From: Paenibacillus sp. PK3_47
GTDB lineage: Bacteria > Bacillota > Bacilli > Paenibacillales > Paenibacillaceae
DNA: 64,000 nt
NCBI RefSeq assembly: GCF_023520895.1
Contig: NZ_CP026029.1
Coordinates: forward strand, 3,162,001 to 3,226,000
Direction: 5' to 3'
Below are positions 26,909-35,472 of the stretch, piece by piece. Within the stretch, counting starts at the first letter, position 1. The number at the start of each line of letters is the position of its first letter. The translations under genes were made by a program, and so were the position numbers. The notes below the pieces were generated by a model, which worked only from the letters and a program-made list of their open reading frames with translations, did no database searches and was not told the origin of the DNA.

Positions 26909-29242
26909 TTAGCTCGCGCAAGATTCACACTCTTCTATGGTCAGCGCCCGGCTCCGCACATAATACGTCGATTTAAGCCCGCCTTTCCAGGCGTTCAGGT
27001 GCAGCTCGAGGAATTCAGTGGCTTTGATGTCGGGACGCACGTACAGGTTGAAGCTCTGGCCCTGGTCGACGTGGCGCTGGCGGGCGGAGGCCATGCGGAT
27101 GGACCAGTTCTGATCAATCAGGAACGCCGTCTTGTAATACCAGATCGTCTTGTCCGACAGATCCGGTGCAGGGTTCGCGATCTTGTAGGTTGTTTTCTCC
27201 TCGTAAGAGAGCAACTCATACAGCGGATCAATGCTGGCAGTAGAGCCGGCGATGATCGATGTGGAGCCGTTCGGGGCAATCGCGAACATCCAGGCATTGC
27301 GCACGCCGTCCGCGGCCACTTCCTGCTGAAGCTGGCGCCACTGCTCTGCAGTCACGAATTTGCCCTCCTGCTCACCGCTGGTATAACCGCGTGAAGTAAA
27401 GTAAGCTCCGGACTCCCAGTCAGATCCGGCAAACTTCGGATAACGGCCCTTTTCACGGGCCAGCTCCAGGCTGGAGCGCACCAGCAGGTAGTTGATGTGC
27501 TCATACAGGTTATTGTTGTATTCTACAGCCTCCTCGGACTCCCAACGGATTCCCTCCAGTGCCAGCAGATGATGCAGGCCGAAGGTGCCGAGGCCCACTG
27601 CGCGGTATTGGCTGTTCGTGTACTGCGCCTGCAGCACTTCAATATTGTTAATGTCAATGACGTTGTCCAGCATCCGGACCTGAATCGGTATCAGTCTTTC
27701 CAGCACTCCCGCAGGAACCGCGCGGGCAAGGTGGATGGAATTCAGGTTGCAGACGACGAAATCACCGGGGATCTTGGAAATGACAATCCGGGTTTGTCCG
27801 TCTTTGGTTACCAGTTCTTCCTGCTCGACTACCGTAGCCGACTGGTTCTGCATAATTTCTGTGCACAGGTTGGAGGAGAAGACCATGCCTGCATGACGGT
27901 TCGGATTGGCCCGGTTCACGGTATCGCGGTAGAACATATACGGTGTGCCGGTCTCCAGCTGGGACTTCATAATCCGTTTCATAATGTCGATTGCCGCAAC
28001 TGTGATACGGGACAGGTCCGGATTGGCGACGGCTTCAGCATATTTTTCCCGGAAGGTACCCTGGCCAAATTTTTCATCATAGAAATCCTCAAGCCCGAGC
28101 GGCCGGCCGTTCTCATCCTTCCAGCCCATCACCTTCTTAACTTCATGCGGACAGAACAGATTCCAGTGACCGCGCGCTTCAACAGCCTCCATGAACAGAT
28201 CGGGCAGGCAGACGCCGTGGAAAACATCATGCGCACGCATCCGCTCGTCACCATTGTTCAGCTTCAGGTCAAGAAAGGCGAGGATGTCCTTATGGAATAC
28301 GTCGAGATAGACGGCGACAGCGCCTTTGCGGGTGCCGAGCTGGTCCACGCTGACAGCGGTATTGTTCAGCTGGCGGATCCAGGGGATCACGCCGGAGCTC
28401 GTATTCTTGTGGCCGCGGATATCGGAGCCGCGGGCCCGGACCTTGCCGAGGTAGACGCCGATGCCGCCGCCCATTTTGCTGAGCCGGGCTACATCCGTGT
28501 TGGAGTCGAAAATCCCCTCCAGCGAGTCATCCACCGTATCGATGAAGCAGCTGGAGAGCTGTCCGGCCACTTTTTTACCGGCGTTGGACATGGTTGGTGT
28601 TGCGGCGGTCATGTAGATGTTGCTCATGGCCCAGTAGGCTTCCTTCACAAGCTCCATCCGTTTCTCTTCCGGCTCCTGGTGCATCAGGTACATGGCGATA
28701 ACCATATAACGTTCCTGCGGCAGCTCCATGACACGGCCGTCAAAATCATGGGCCAGATAACGGTCAGACAGGGTAAGCAGGCCGATATAATCGAACAGCA
28801 GGTCACGCGTGTAATCAATGGTGCCCCCAAGCTCGGCAATTTGTTCTTTGGTGTAGTGGGTCAGCAGCTCTTCGCGGTAGATGCCTTTTTTGACAAGCTC
28901 GGCAATGAGCGGATAGAGCTCGCCGTAAGGCTCGTCCGGATAGGCCTTGTAGCGGCGGTTAACGGCAGCTTTTTTGTAGAGGGAGGTCAAAAGGGAACGT
29001 GCGGCAGCAAACTTCCAGTCCGGCTCTTCTTTGGATACGAGCTCAAGGGCGCTCATCGTGAACGCGCTGCTGATCTCTTCACCGCTGACCTCGCTGCGGC
29101 GCAGCTTGGAGTTCACACCGCGCAGGAGGCTGTCTTTGCTCAAGTGCTCCAGGCCATTCAGGATACGGTCGGCATAAACAGACAGGCGGATTTCATCAAA
29201 AGCTAACTGGCGGTTTTCGGGCTTCACTACAAGTTCTGGCAT
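26909..29242 (-). CDS. nrdA: Ribonucleoside-diphosphate reductase, large (catalytic) subunit
   Basis: 777 residues. A divergent ATP-cone-like region fills about 1-95, which suggests overall-activity control may be reduced. The barrel shows PTMSNAG, C232 (SSCFI) and C498 (VVCNL) as the redox pair, and C460 in SSNLCTEI as the thiyl-radical cysteine. MGGGIGVYLGKVRARGS is the specificity/loop region. The protein ends CESCAS, the mobile cysteine pair reduced by thioredoxin. It makes dNDPs with NrdB under aerobic conditions. AAAGGATG precedes the start. It lies 189 bp after nrdG on the same strand. Confidence 0.95.
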   Translation of the reverse strand: MPELVVKPENRQLAFDEIRLSVYADRILNGLEHLSKDSLLRGVNSKLRRSEVSGEEISSAFTMSALELVSKEEPDWKFAAARSLLTSLYKKAAVNRRYKAYPDEPYGELYPLIAELVKKGIYREELLTHYTKEQIAELGGTIDYTRDLLFDYIGLLTLSDRYLAHDFDGRVMELPQERYMVIAMYLMHQEPEEKRMELVKEAYWAMSNIYMTAATPTMSNAGKKVAGQLSSCFIDTVDDSLEGIFDSNTDVARLSKMGGGIGVYLGKVRARGSDIRGHKNTSSGVIPWIRQLNNTAVSVDQLGTRKGAVAVYLDVFHKDILAFLDLKLNNGDERMRAHDVFHGVCLPDLFMEAVEARGHWNLFCPHEVKKVMGWKDENGRPLGLEDFYDEKFGQGTFREKYAEAVANPDLSRITVAAIDIMKRIMKSQLETGTPYMFYRDTVNRANPNRHAGMVFSSNLCTEIMQNQSATVVEQEELVTKDGQTRIVISKIPGDFVVCNLNSIHLARAVPAGVLERLIPIQVRMLDNVIDINNIEVLQAQYTNSQYRAVGLGTFGLHHLLALEGIRWESEEAVEYNNNLYEHINYLLVRSSLELAREKGRYPKFAGSDWESGAYFTSRGYTSGEQEGKFVTAEQWRQLQQEVAADGVRNAWMFAIAPNGSTSIIAGSTASIDPLYELLSYEEKTTYKIANPAPDLSDKTIWYYKTAFLIDQNWSIRMASARQRHVDQGQSFNLYVRPDIKATEFLELHLNAWKGGLKSTYYVRSRALTIEECESCAS

Positions 29243-29368
29243 AATACATTCATCCTTTCGACTTTAGAGATAATTGTGAATATCAAAATTTGAAGTATAT
29301 GGGCACAGAAAGCAGCTAAGAAAAGGGCTTAGCGTGCTTTTGTAATTACCGTTATTCAATTATGCAGA

Positions 29369-29400
29369 GGCTGCCCTTGCCTGTGAGGGGAGGTGCAGCC
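29369..29400 (-). other. Hairpin between nrdG and nrdA
   Basis: GGCTGC (29369-29374) pairs with GCAGCC (29395-29400), with partial inner pairing. There is no T-run, so it is more likely a processing or stabilising hairpin than a terminator. Confidence 0.35.
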
Positions 29401-29431
29401 TACTTCAACTGTTCATAAGTTACAATTATCA

Positions 29432-29947
29432 CTACAGCACCGCAGGCTGCCAATGGATGATCTCCGTACCTGCTAGACTGGCCGGAATATCAATGATACG
29501 CTGGTTGCTGCTGCCGCGGTAGGGGAGGGTGGTGTCTTTGAGCTCTTCCACAAAACGTCCGTCAATAACGACCTGGCACAAGTTCAGCAGATTCCACTCC
29601 GGCGAGCCCGGATGGGCTGTAAGCTCTTCATAGGTGTATCCCGTGTAGATCCAGACCGGGAAGTCCGGCAGTACACTTCGCAGCTCATGAATGAAGCCCG
29701 CCGCCTCTTCCGCTGAGAAAAAAGGGTCACCGCCAGCCAGCGTAAGCCCGTCCAGCAGCGGATTGGCTGCCAGCTCGGCTATAATCTCATGCTGCCGCTC
29801 CAGCGTGAAAACCTCACCGTAATTGAAATTCCAGGTTTTCGGATTAAAGCATCCCGGGCAGCGGTGGCGGCACCCGCTCAGGAAGAGGACGGCCCGCATG
29901 CCCTCGCCCTCATTGATCGATTCCGGATAGTAGCCGCATATATTCAT
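29432..29947 (-). CDS. nrdG: Anaerobic ribonucleotide reductase activase
   Basis: 171 residues. The radical-SAM motif is C26-RHR-C30-PG-C33, binding a 4Fe-4S cluster. GGDPFFS is the SAM-binding GGD motif. It cleaves S-adenosylmethionine to install the glycyl radical on NrdD. The start codon overlaps the nrdD stop (ATGA), so the two are translationally coupled. Length is normal for the family. Confidence 0.95.
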   Translation of the reverse strand: MNICGYYPESINEGEGMRAVLFLSGCRHRCPGCFNPKTWNFNYGEVFTLERQHEIIAELAANPLLDGLTLAGGDPFFSAEEAAGFIHELRSVLPDFPVWIYTGYTYEELTAHPGSPEWNLLNLCQVVIDGRFVEELKDTTLPYRGSSNQRIIDIPASLAGTEIIHWQPAVL

Positions 29948-31929
29948 AGATGCTTGACGCGGTCCCGTACTTCGGCCTGCTTGGCCGCGTTGAAGCGGGT
30001 CTGGTAATCGCCGGTCAAATACCCGGTCACCCGGCGCAGACGGCGGATATGGGTATCGTGCTCATGGGCGCCGCAGGAAGGGCAGTGGGTGCCGATGACC
30101 CCTTCGTAGCCGCAGCCGGAGCAGCGGTCAATCGGATGATTGATGCTGAAATAGCTGATTTGCTGTTCAAGCGCATATTTGATGATCTTAACAAAAGCCG
30201 CCGGGTTGCTGCGGGCGTTGCCGTTAAGCTCAACATAAGAGATGGCGCCGGCGTTGCAGTGCTCATGGAACGGCGCTTCAAGACTGATTTTTTTGGCTGC
30301 ACCCAGCTCATAATAGACCGGAATGTGGAACGAGTTCGTATAGTACTCGCGGTCGGTTACGCCCGGGATGGAGCCCAGCACCTTGCGGTCTACTTTGGTG
30401 AATTTGCCTGACAGCCCTTCAGCAGGCGTGGCAAACAGCGTAATATTGAGATCCAGCTCTTCGCTCTTGCGGTCGCAGTACTCGCGCATGTGGCGGACAA
30501 TGGCAAGCGCCTTGGCATGAACCTCTGCATCTTCGCCGTGATGTTTGCCGTACATGGCCTTCATGCATTCTGCGATGCCGATGAAGCCGATCGACAGGCT
30601 GCCGTGCTTCAGCAGATCGCCGACGCTCTCCTCAGGAGCCAGCATTTCGCCGCCTTCCCAGACCCCTTCACGCATCATGAAATCGGAAGCCTTGGCCTTC
30701 TGGGCGGCCTGGATGCGGAAGCGGTGCAGCAGTCCCTCCAGGGCGATATCCATATAGTGATTAAGGTCCTCATAGAAGCCTTTTTCGTCTGCAGTAAGGC
30801 GCCGGCCTGTAATGGTACCGTGAGCCAGACCCAGACGGACCAGATTCAGCGTGTTAAAAGAAAGGTTGCCTTTGCCGGAGCAGTGATTGCGTCCGAAGCG
30901 GTCGCCCAGCACCCGCGTGCGGCAGCCCATGGTTGCGAATTCCGTATCCGGATCAGCCGGATCGTAATACTGCAGGTTAAGCGGCGCATCCAGGTTGGCA
31001 AAGTTCGGGTACAGTCTGCGGGCGGAGCATTCGGCGGCTTTGAGGAACAGCTCATAGTTCGGATCGCCCTGCTGCTGGTTGATACCCTGCTTGCATTTGA
31101 AAATCTGGATCGGGAAGACCGGTGTTTCACCGCTGCCGAGCCCGTTCATGGTCGCCGTCAGCAGAGAGCTGATTACGAGCTGGCCTTCAGGTGAAGTACA
31201 GGTGCCGTAATTAATGCTGGTAAAAGGAATCTGTCCGCCGGAACGGCTGGACATCGTATTCAGATTATGTATCATGCTCTCAGCGGCCTGGAGCGTTTCG
31301 ATCTCGGTCTCTTTTAACGCAAAACGGAAGGAACGCGGATACTGCTCCGCCAGATCGCTGCGGCTCATTGTGATTTCGCCCAGATGCTCACCGGCCTGGC
31401 CTTCTTCAAAGTACTCCAGACCTTTACGGAACAGCTTGGCAAAGGATTTGGTCACATATGGCGCCAGATCAAAATCGATCTTGTTGGCGGATACGCCGCC
31501 GTACTGCGCATTCTGCTGGGACTGGAAAATAATCGCCACCAGCGACATCGCCGTCATAATCGAGTTGGGAGGGCGGACGCTGCCGTTGCCCGTGTTGAAG
31601 CCTTCGCGGAGAAGACGTTCGAACGGAATGAAAATACAGTTCGTCGTTCCAATGGCGTATTGGTCCAAGTCATGGACGTATACTACATTGTCTTCGATCG
31701 CCTGTACCAGCTGCGGCGGCATGGTGAAGTTGCGTGCATACCATTTGGAATACTCGCTTCCGAATTTGCTCATCTTTCCGGAGAAGCTCTCCCCGTTCAA
31801 ATTGGCGTTCTCGCGCAGCAGGTCAAGATCCCGGCTGTCGATAATGTCGCGTCCCAAATGTATAACTTCTTCCAAAAGAACCTCCTGTGCAGCTTGTCCA
31901 CCGTTGTACCGTTTCTCCAGCAGCGTCAT
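29944..31929 (-). CDS. nrdD: Anaerobic ribonucleoside-triphosphate reductase
   Basis: 661 residues from MTLLEKRYNGG. GGGGAGAGA lies about 8 bases before this ATG, while the upstream frame extension runs into the riboswitch terminator and is rejected. No N-terminal ATP cone is visible. The C-terminus has a four-Cys zinc site (CSGCGYEG, CPSCG) and the glycyl-radical loop RVTGYL (Gly about 636). It reduces NTPs anaerobically after activation by NrdG. It is the first gene of nrdD-nrdG-nrdA-nrdB and lies directly behind the riboswitch terminator. Confidence 0.95.
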   Translation of the reverse strand: MTLLEKRYNGGQAAQEVLLEEVIHLGRDIIDSRDLDLLRENANLNGESFSGKMSKFGSEYSKWYARNFTMPPQLVQAIEDNVVYVHDLDQYAIGTTNCIFIPFERLLREGFNTGNGSVRPPNSIMTAMSLVAIIFQSQQNAQYGGVSANKIDFDLAPYVTKSFAKLFRKGLEYFEEGQAGEHLGEITMSRSDLAEQYPRSFRFALKETEIETLQAAESMIHNLNTMSSRSGGQIPFTSINYGTCTSPEGQLVISSLLTATMNGLGSGETPVFPIQIFKCKQGINQQQGDPNYELFLKAAECSARRLYPNFANLDAPLNLQYYDPADPDTEFATMGCRTRVLGDRFGRNHCSGKGNLSFNTLNLVRLGLAHGTITGRRLTADEKGFYEDLNHYMDIALEGLLHRFRIQAAQKAKASDFMMREGVWEGGEMLAPEESVGDLLKHGSLSIGFIGIAECMKAMYGKHHGEDAEVHAKALAIVRHMREYCDRKSEELDLNITLFATPAEGLSGKFTKVDRKVLGSIPGVTDREYYTNSFHIPVYYELGAAKKISLEAPFHEHCNAGAISYVELNGNARSNPAAFVKIIKYALEQQISYFSINHPIDRCSGCGYEGVIGTHCPSCGAHEHDTHIRRLRRVTGYLTGDYQTRFNAAKQAEVRDRVKHL

Positions 31930-31986
31930 TATGTAGCTCTCTCCCCTCGGTATTATAATCAGGAAGTCCAACCTCCTGACATCAGT

Positions 31987-32022
31987 AAAAAAAGCATCTC
32001 CTGCCAAATAGGCGGGAAATGC
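31987..32022 (-). terminator. Leader terminator of the nrd cluster
   Basis: Minus strand: GCATTTCCCGCC (32022-32011) pairs with TGGCAGGAGATGC (32006-31994), then TTTTTTT (31993-31987). It ends 58 bp before the nrdD start and after the cobalamin riboswitch, so it is the likely OFF element. Confidence 0.8.
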
Positions 32023-32035
32023 CCGGATGCGGGTG

Positions 32036-32131
32036 CGGCAAGGATCCCTGTACGGATCTTGCCGGTGATGTGTAATGCAGAAGCCGATACCTGAAGGTGA
32101 TAAGCTTTATTACCCTCAGGTATCGGCAGCC
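32036..32131 (-). other. Two leader hairpins between riboswitch and terminator
   Basis: CGGCAAGATCC pairs with GGATCCTTGCCG (32064-32036). CCGATACCTGA pairs with TCAGGTATCGG (32131-32089 span). Neither has a T-run. They lie between the aptamer and the terminator and may relay or insulate switching. Confidence 0.55.
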
Positions 32132-32214
32132 TCTATTCCCTGAAATAGGGCAGGCTGATCTGCTTGTGCAGGCCGCATGCGGACACCTCGCCTGTTTCCC
32201 GCAGGCACTAGATA

Positions 32215-32430
32215 TGGTGTCGGTAAAACAGGCAGGCCTCCTGGCTTCCGCTGAATCTTCCGGCGCCTTCCCGGGGACTCTTAGGCCCCAGTGGCTGCTG
32301 CCGGAGGATGCTGCCGCGCAGGCTCCGGAAAGTCTGCGTACATCCGGTTACAGTGGCGGGACCGCAGCGGAATTTCACCGCGTTTCTCTATTAAGCTTCT
32401 GCACTCCTGTTGAGAGTGAAGCACCTGTTT
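32215..32430 (-). promoter_or_regulatory. Adenosylcobalamin (B12) riboswitch
   Basis: On the minus strand the core GGTGAAATTCCGCTGCGG followed by TCCCGCCACTGTAACC (about 32382-32345) and the B12 box AGCCAGGAGGCCTGCCTG (32246-32229) are clear. GGTGCTTCAC marks the 5' edge. It lies in the leader of nrdDG-nrdAB. By precedent, B12 binding shuts off B12-independent reductases when a class II (NrdJ) enzyme can be used, and no nrdJ is in the window. Confidence 0.92.
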
Positions 32431-32485
32431 TCACTATATTTTGTTGTCGTTAGTTAAAAATAACCCAATATATTGTGTTTGTAAA
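32431..32485 (-). promoter_or_regulatory. nrd promoter with two NrdR-like boxes
   Basis: Box 1 TCACTATATTTTGTTG (32431-32446) and box 2 ACCCAATATATTGTGT (32463-32478) resemble ACACTATATMTTGTGT and start 32 bp apart, three helical turns, as NrdR pairs do. On the minus strand TTTACA (32485-32480) and TATTTT (32462-32457) form a -35/-10 pair with a 17-bp spacer that box 2 fills. Transcription would start near 32450, at box 1. Confidence 0.72.
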
Positions 32486-32538
32486 CCACATTTTTCTAAA
32501 CCCGCGCCGGGAGCGGAATCCGCCGCCTTACTCACAAG

Positions 32539-32581
32539 TGATCCACAGGTTAGTCCACAGGTAATCCACAATGTATCCGCA
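32539..32581 (+). promoter_or_regulatory. Row of DnaA-box-like nonamers
   Basis: TGATCCACA (32539), TAGTCCACA (32551), TAATCCACA (32562) and GTATCCGCA (32573) compare with TTATCCACA, with one or two mismatches each, in one orientation and 11-12 bp apart. They lie upstream of the nrd promoter and of the divergent thiamine-binding-type gene. Confidence 0.5.
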
Positions 32582-32780
32582 AAAATTCATATTTAAAGTC
32601 ATAAATTGTCCGAAAATATGCCACAAAGACTTCATAAAAATAGTGCGCGTGACACTGTAAATGAGATAGGGGGAACAGCTATATATTGATGTGATTTGTA
32701 GGAGAGCTGATCAGTTGGTAAAATAAGAGGACAGTTAAACTGTGCAGAATGCAGTTACAAATGAACAGGAGGAATTAACG

Positions 32781-33089
32781 ATGGCGATTGGCGAAGTTAC
32801 GGTCATTCCGATTGGCACGGGCAGCACCAGCCTCAGCAGCTATGTGGCCGATATGCAGCGGGTGCTGCAGACCGTGGAGGGCATTACTTACGAGCTGACC
32901 TCTATGGGCACCATTATAGAAGGTCCGGTATCCAGAATTCTCGCTGCGGTAGAGGCGCTGCACGAGTCCCCTTTTACAGCCGGAGCGCAGCGGGTATCCA
33001 CTTCACTTAAGATCGATGACCGCCGCGACAAGCCTTCCACCAGCCGCAGCAAGCTGGAAGCCGTGGAGCGCAGGCTGCAGGCGGACTAA
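32781..33089 (+). CDS. MTH1187-family thiamine-binding protein
   Basis: 102 residues from MAIGEVTVIPIGTG. AGGAGGAATTAACG places the start here rather than at the ATG 39 bp upstream. It is the small ferredoxin-like alpha/beta fold of the MTH1187/YkoF-like family (SSYVADMQRVLQ, YELTSMGTIIEG), whose members bind thiamine or related ligands and form tetramers. Divergent from the nrd cluster and followed by tRNA-Thr. No transporter is adjacent, so its physiological role is open. Confidence 0.82.
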   Translation: MAIGEVTVIPIGTGSTSLSSYVADMQRVLQTVEGITYELTSMGTIIEGPVSRILAAVEALHESPFTAGAQRVSTSLKIDDRRDKPSTSRSKLEAVERRLQAD

Positions 33090-33111
33090 GAGAAGGTCCG
33101 GATAAAGGGTC

Positions 33112-33139
33112 TTGCGTTTCCGGACGGAAGTTGTATAAT
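33112..33139 (+). promoter_or_regulatory. Promoter of tRNA-Thr
   Basis: TTGCGT (33112-33117), 16-bp spacer, TATAAT (33134-33139). Transcription would start about 25 bp before the tRNA. Confidence 0.65.
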
Positions 33140-33171
33140 GTTTTTTGTTTGACGTACAAGTCAGGCTTCAG

Positions 33172-33243
33172 GCTGGTGTAGCTCAGGGGTAGAGCAACGC
33201 ACTCGTAATGCGTAGGCCGGGGGTTCAATTCCCTTCACCAGCA
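33172..33243 (+). tRNA. tRNA-Thr (anticodon CGT)
   Basis: The acceptor GCTGGTG pairs with CACCAGC. The D arm is GCTCAGGGGTAGAGC. The anticodon stem ACGCA/TGCGT has loop CTCGTAA, giving CGU, and the T arm is GGGGGTTCAATTCCC. CCA is not encoded. The prophage integrase gene faces its 3' end 94 bp away. Confidence 0.95.
33222..33243 (+). other. Probable attL core at the tRNA-Thr 3' end
   Basis: The T-arm and acceptor 3' half of tRNA-Thr directly border the tyrosine integrase. Such integrases usually use this segment as the att core and rebuild the tRNA on integration. The matching attR copy would lie beyond the window, so exact limits are unknown. Confidence 0.6.
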
Positions 33244-33260
33244 TCTTTAAAAATACTATA

Positions 33261-33300
33261 AGGACGCGGTCTCCAGGGTTTTTAGGGACGCGTCTTTTTT
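33261..33300. terminator. Terminator between tRNA-Thr and integrase
   Basis: GGACGCG (33262-33268) pairs with CGCGTC (33289-33294), followed by TTTTTT on the plus strand. It ends tRNA transcription before the convergent integrase gene. Confidence 0.6.
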
Positions 33301-33336
33301 CTGGATTTACCCCCATTTCTACCATTCTTCTACCCT

Positions 33337-34521
33337 TTATCTGAGTAAAGTGGGTATCTCGTCAATTTTCTCAACTTCTTTCCGGGTTCCTAGAATGGAA
33401 TCCCCGATACCCCGGAGCACTGCTTCCTGCAAGTTGGGGAGAACATGTGAATAAGTATCCAAGGTGATATTTATTGATGAATGGCCTAATCTTTCCTGAA
33501 CTATTTTCGGATGAACTCCCGCTTTAAGGAGCAAGGTTGCATGAGTGTGACGGAGATCATGGAAGCGAATTTTAGGGAATGTAGGGTATTCCTCACGTAT
33601 TTTCTTGAGTATACGATAAAAGTGTCTCATCAGTAGTCGAGGACCGACTGGAGTTCCTACGCTTGTCTGAACGACGAGACCAGAATCCTTATAGAACTGG
33701 TTATTAGCAATTTCTTTAGCACGAATTTCTTTTTCTTTTATCAGTAGGCGCACCGTGTCCTCGAATAAGGCAATAGGACGTTCACTACCGTCACTTTTAG
33801 TGTCGTCCAGTGAATAACCATCCTCATCGAGCGTGTATGCTGTGCGAACGGATATTGTTTTAGTTTTCAAGTCCGTATCTTTCCAACTTGCACCGAGGAT
33901 TTCGCTTTGACGCATGCCGGTTGATGTTGCAAGCTCAAACGCCAAGTAATATTGATCATTCAGGGCAGCATCCAGAAATATTCTAAGCTGGTGCTCATCC
34001 AACACTTCGAATTTCATCTTTTTTCCTTGTGGTAGCGATACCGTGGAGGCGACATTTATCGTTATTTCCCCCCAGGTAACAGCCCGATTTAGTGCATCCA
34101 TGATAATGACATGTGCCTTTCTTATTGAACCAACAGCAAGTGTTTTAAAAAGCGTTTTGTGGTAAAAGTCATGAAAATCCTGTGGCTTGAGGCGCACTGT
34201 TTGTTTCTTCCCGAGAGCCGGGATAATATGTGTTCTTACGAGCCACTCATAAGACTTCCAAGTATTGTATTTTACTGAAGTGCGCTTGTCCTCCAGCCAC
34301 TTCTCCATAATTTCTCCAAACGTTTTCTTAGTCGGCTCCACGTACGTTCCCTTCATAAACCCACTGAGAATATCCGGCATTGCTTTTTCAGCATCTTTCT
34401 TTTTATCGAATCCCCCATCCGGACCGGAAATCCACTTTCGTTTCCGCTTATTAGTAACTTCATCTTTGGTTTCAATAACGATATAATATTTTTTTCCTTT
34501 TTGCGCTATATGGCCACGCAT
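33337..34521 (-). CDS. int: Tyrosine site-specific integrase
   Basis: 394 residues. The start is ATG (MRGHIAQKGKKYY). A TTG five codons upstream is in frame, but its GGGGGTGA serves as the ribosome site for this ATG. Domains: N-terminal AP2-like arm-binding region (about 1-60), SAM-like core-binding (about 65-165), catalytic domain with R204, K243, H321, R324, H347 and nucleophile Y357 (HDLRHTHAT, LGHSSINITLDTYSH). It integrates and, with an excisionase, excises the prophage at tRNA-Thr. It is transcribed toward the tRNA. Confidence 0.95.
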   Translation of the reverse strand: MRGHIAQKGKKYYIVIETKDEVTNKRKRKWISGPDGGFDKKKDAEKAMPDILSGFMKGTYVEPTKKTFGEIMEKWLEDKRTSVKYNTWKSYEWLVRTHIIPALGKKQTVRLKPQDFHDFYHKTLFKTLAVGSIRKAHVIIMDALNRAVTWGEITINVASTVSLPQGKKMKFEVLDEHQLRIFLDAALNDQYYLAFELATSTGMRQSEILGASWKDTDLKTKTISVRTAYTLDEDGYSLDDTKSDGSERPIALFEDTVRLLIKEKEIRAKEIANNQFYKDSGLVVQTSVGTPVGPRLLMRHFYRILKKIREEYPTFPKIRFHDLRHTHATLLLKAGVHPKIVQERLGHSSINITLDTYSHVLPNLQEAVLRGIGDSILGTRKEVEKIDEIPTLLR

Positions 34522-34545
34522 GACATTCACCCCCAAGTATTCGAA

Positions 34546-35403
34546 TTAAAAGTTAATCGCATCATCAATGGCCTCCATCGGTATGAAGAGCCGGTCTGCA
34601 GTGTGGCCGTGACGGGTCGCAATTCTTCCCATATCAATCATGACGCCACCACTATGTTCAAAGGAGACAGATATGTCGCTTGATTTCACAATGACTCCAT
34701 CTCGGAGTGAATGGGGCCTGGAAGTAACACTTTTTATACCCGAGTTCATCCCAATATAAAGAGGCTTGTCCCAATCAAATCCGCCGCGCTGCTCGATAAC
34801 CAGTGTATGAGGTGAGGAAAGATCATCTAGACCGTATATCCCGCGAACAATTGGTTCATTTCCCATAGGCAAGGGGGAAGTCATCTCCTCTCTGGCTGCC
34901 GCCGTATATGTAAAAGCTGCTAGGAATTCCGTCTCTTCAATTCGTCGCTGAATTTGCCTTAATCGCAGAAGAGTGAACTCAGGTGGAACCTTGAATAATT
35001 TTGAGACATACCCTGCGGCAGTTTCTTCTTCTGCAGGTAGTTTGATTCTTTCGAACATGAAGAAGGGCATGGCAGCATAAAGGCTGAAACGTTCAGCATC
35101 GGCTTCCTGTAGTTGCCGAAAAAGCTTAAGCATAAGACGTTGATCGCCGGCATGTCTTAGTACATGACCGAGTTCGTGATAGAAAGATTTTCGTTGCTCC
35201 GTCTGTTCTACTCCACTCTGAAGGAAAATGACCATTGATTGATTGTCTGAAAAAGTTATTACTTGCTCAAATACTACGTCTACTTGAAACATCTCCGAAA
35301 CTCGTTCGATGGTAAGATCTTCAGGTGTCAGAATTCCATTCTCCAAATACACGTCTTGGATACTTTGTTCCAATGGAGTCTTGAAGTAATTACAAAGATT
35401 CAT
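34546..35403 (-). CDS. ImmA/IrrE-type zinc metallopeptidase
   Basis: 285 residues from MNLCNYFKTP, with GGAGGGG 6 bases upstream. The zinc site YHELGHVLRH (H76, E77, H80) lies in the ImmA/IrrE domain (about 40-150). The C-terminal 130 residues are beta-rich and may sense or bind a partner. Family members cleave the phage or ICE repressor after DNA damage. It sits next to a CI-like repressor gene on the same strand, so it probably controls that repressor. It is longer than ICEBs1 ImmA, and the C-terminal extension is unassigned. Confidence 0.85.
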   Translation of the reverse strand: MNLCNYFKTPLEQSIQDVYLENGILTPEDLTIERVSEMFQVDVVFEQVITFSDNQSMVIFLQSGVEQTEQRKSFYHELGHVLRHAGDQRLMLKLFRQLQEADAERFSLYAAMPFFMFERIKLPAEEETAAGYVSKLFKVPPEFTLLRLRQIQRRIEETEFLAAFTYTAAAREEMTSPLPMGNEPIVRGIYGLDDLSSPHTLVIEQRGGFDWDKPLYIGMNSGIKSVTSRPHSLRDGVIVKSSDISVSFEHSGGVMIDMGRIATRHGHTADRLFIPMEAIDDAINF

Positions 35404-35472
35404 GTAAATCCCCTCCAACTTGCGTACATATGTTCTATTTTTGGATTAAAAGAAAAGCCATTGCTGGCTCGG

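Noticed and set aside
27497..29206. 569-residue plus-strand open frame opposite nrdA
   Set aside because: A shadow of nrdA codon bias, with no family motifs and no ribosome site.
31930..32007. N-terminal extension of nrdD
   Set aside because: It overlaps the leader terminator, and GGGGAGAGA serves the ATG at 31929.
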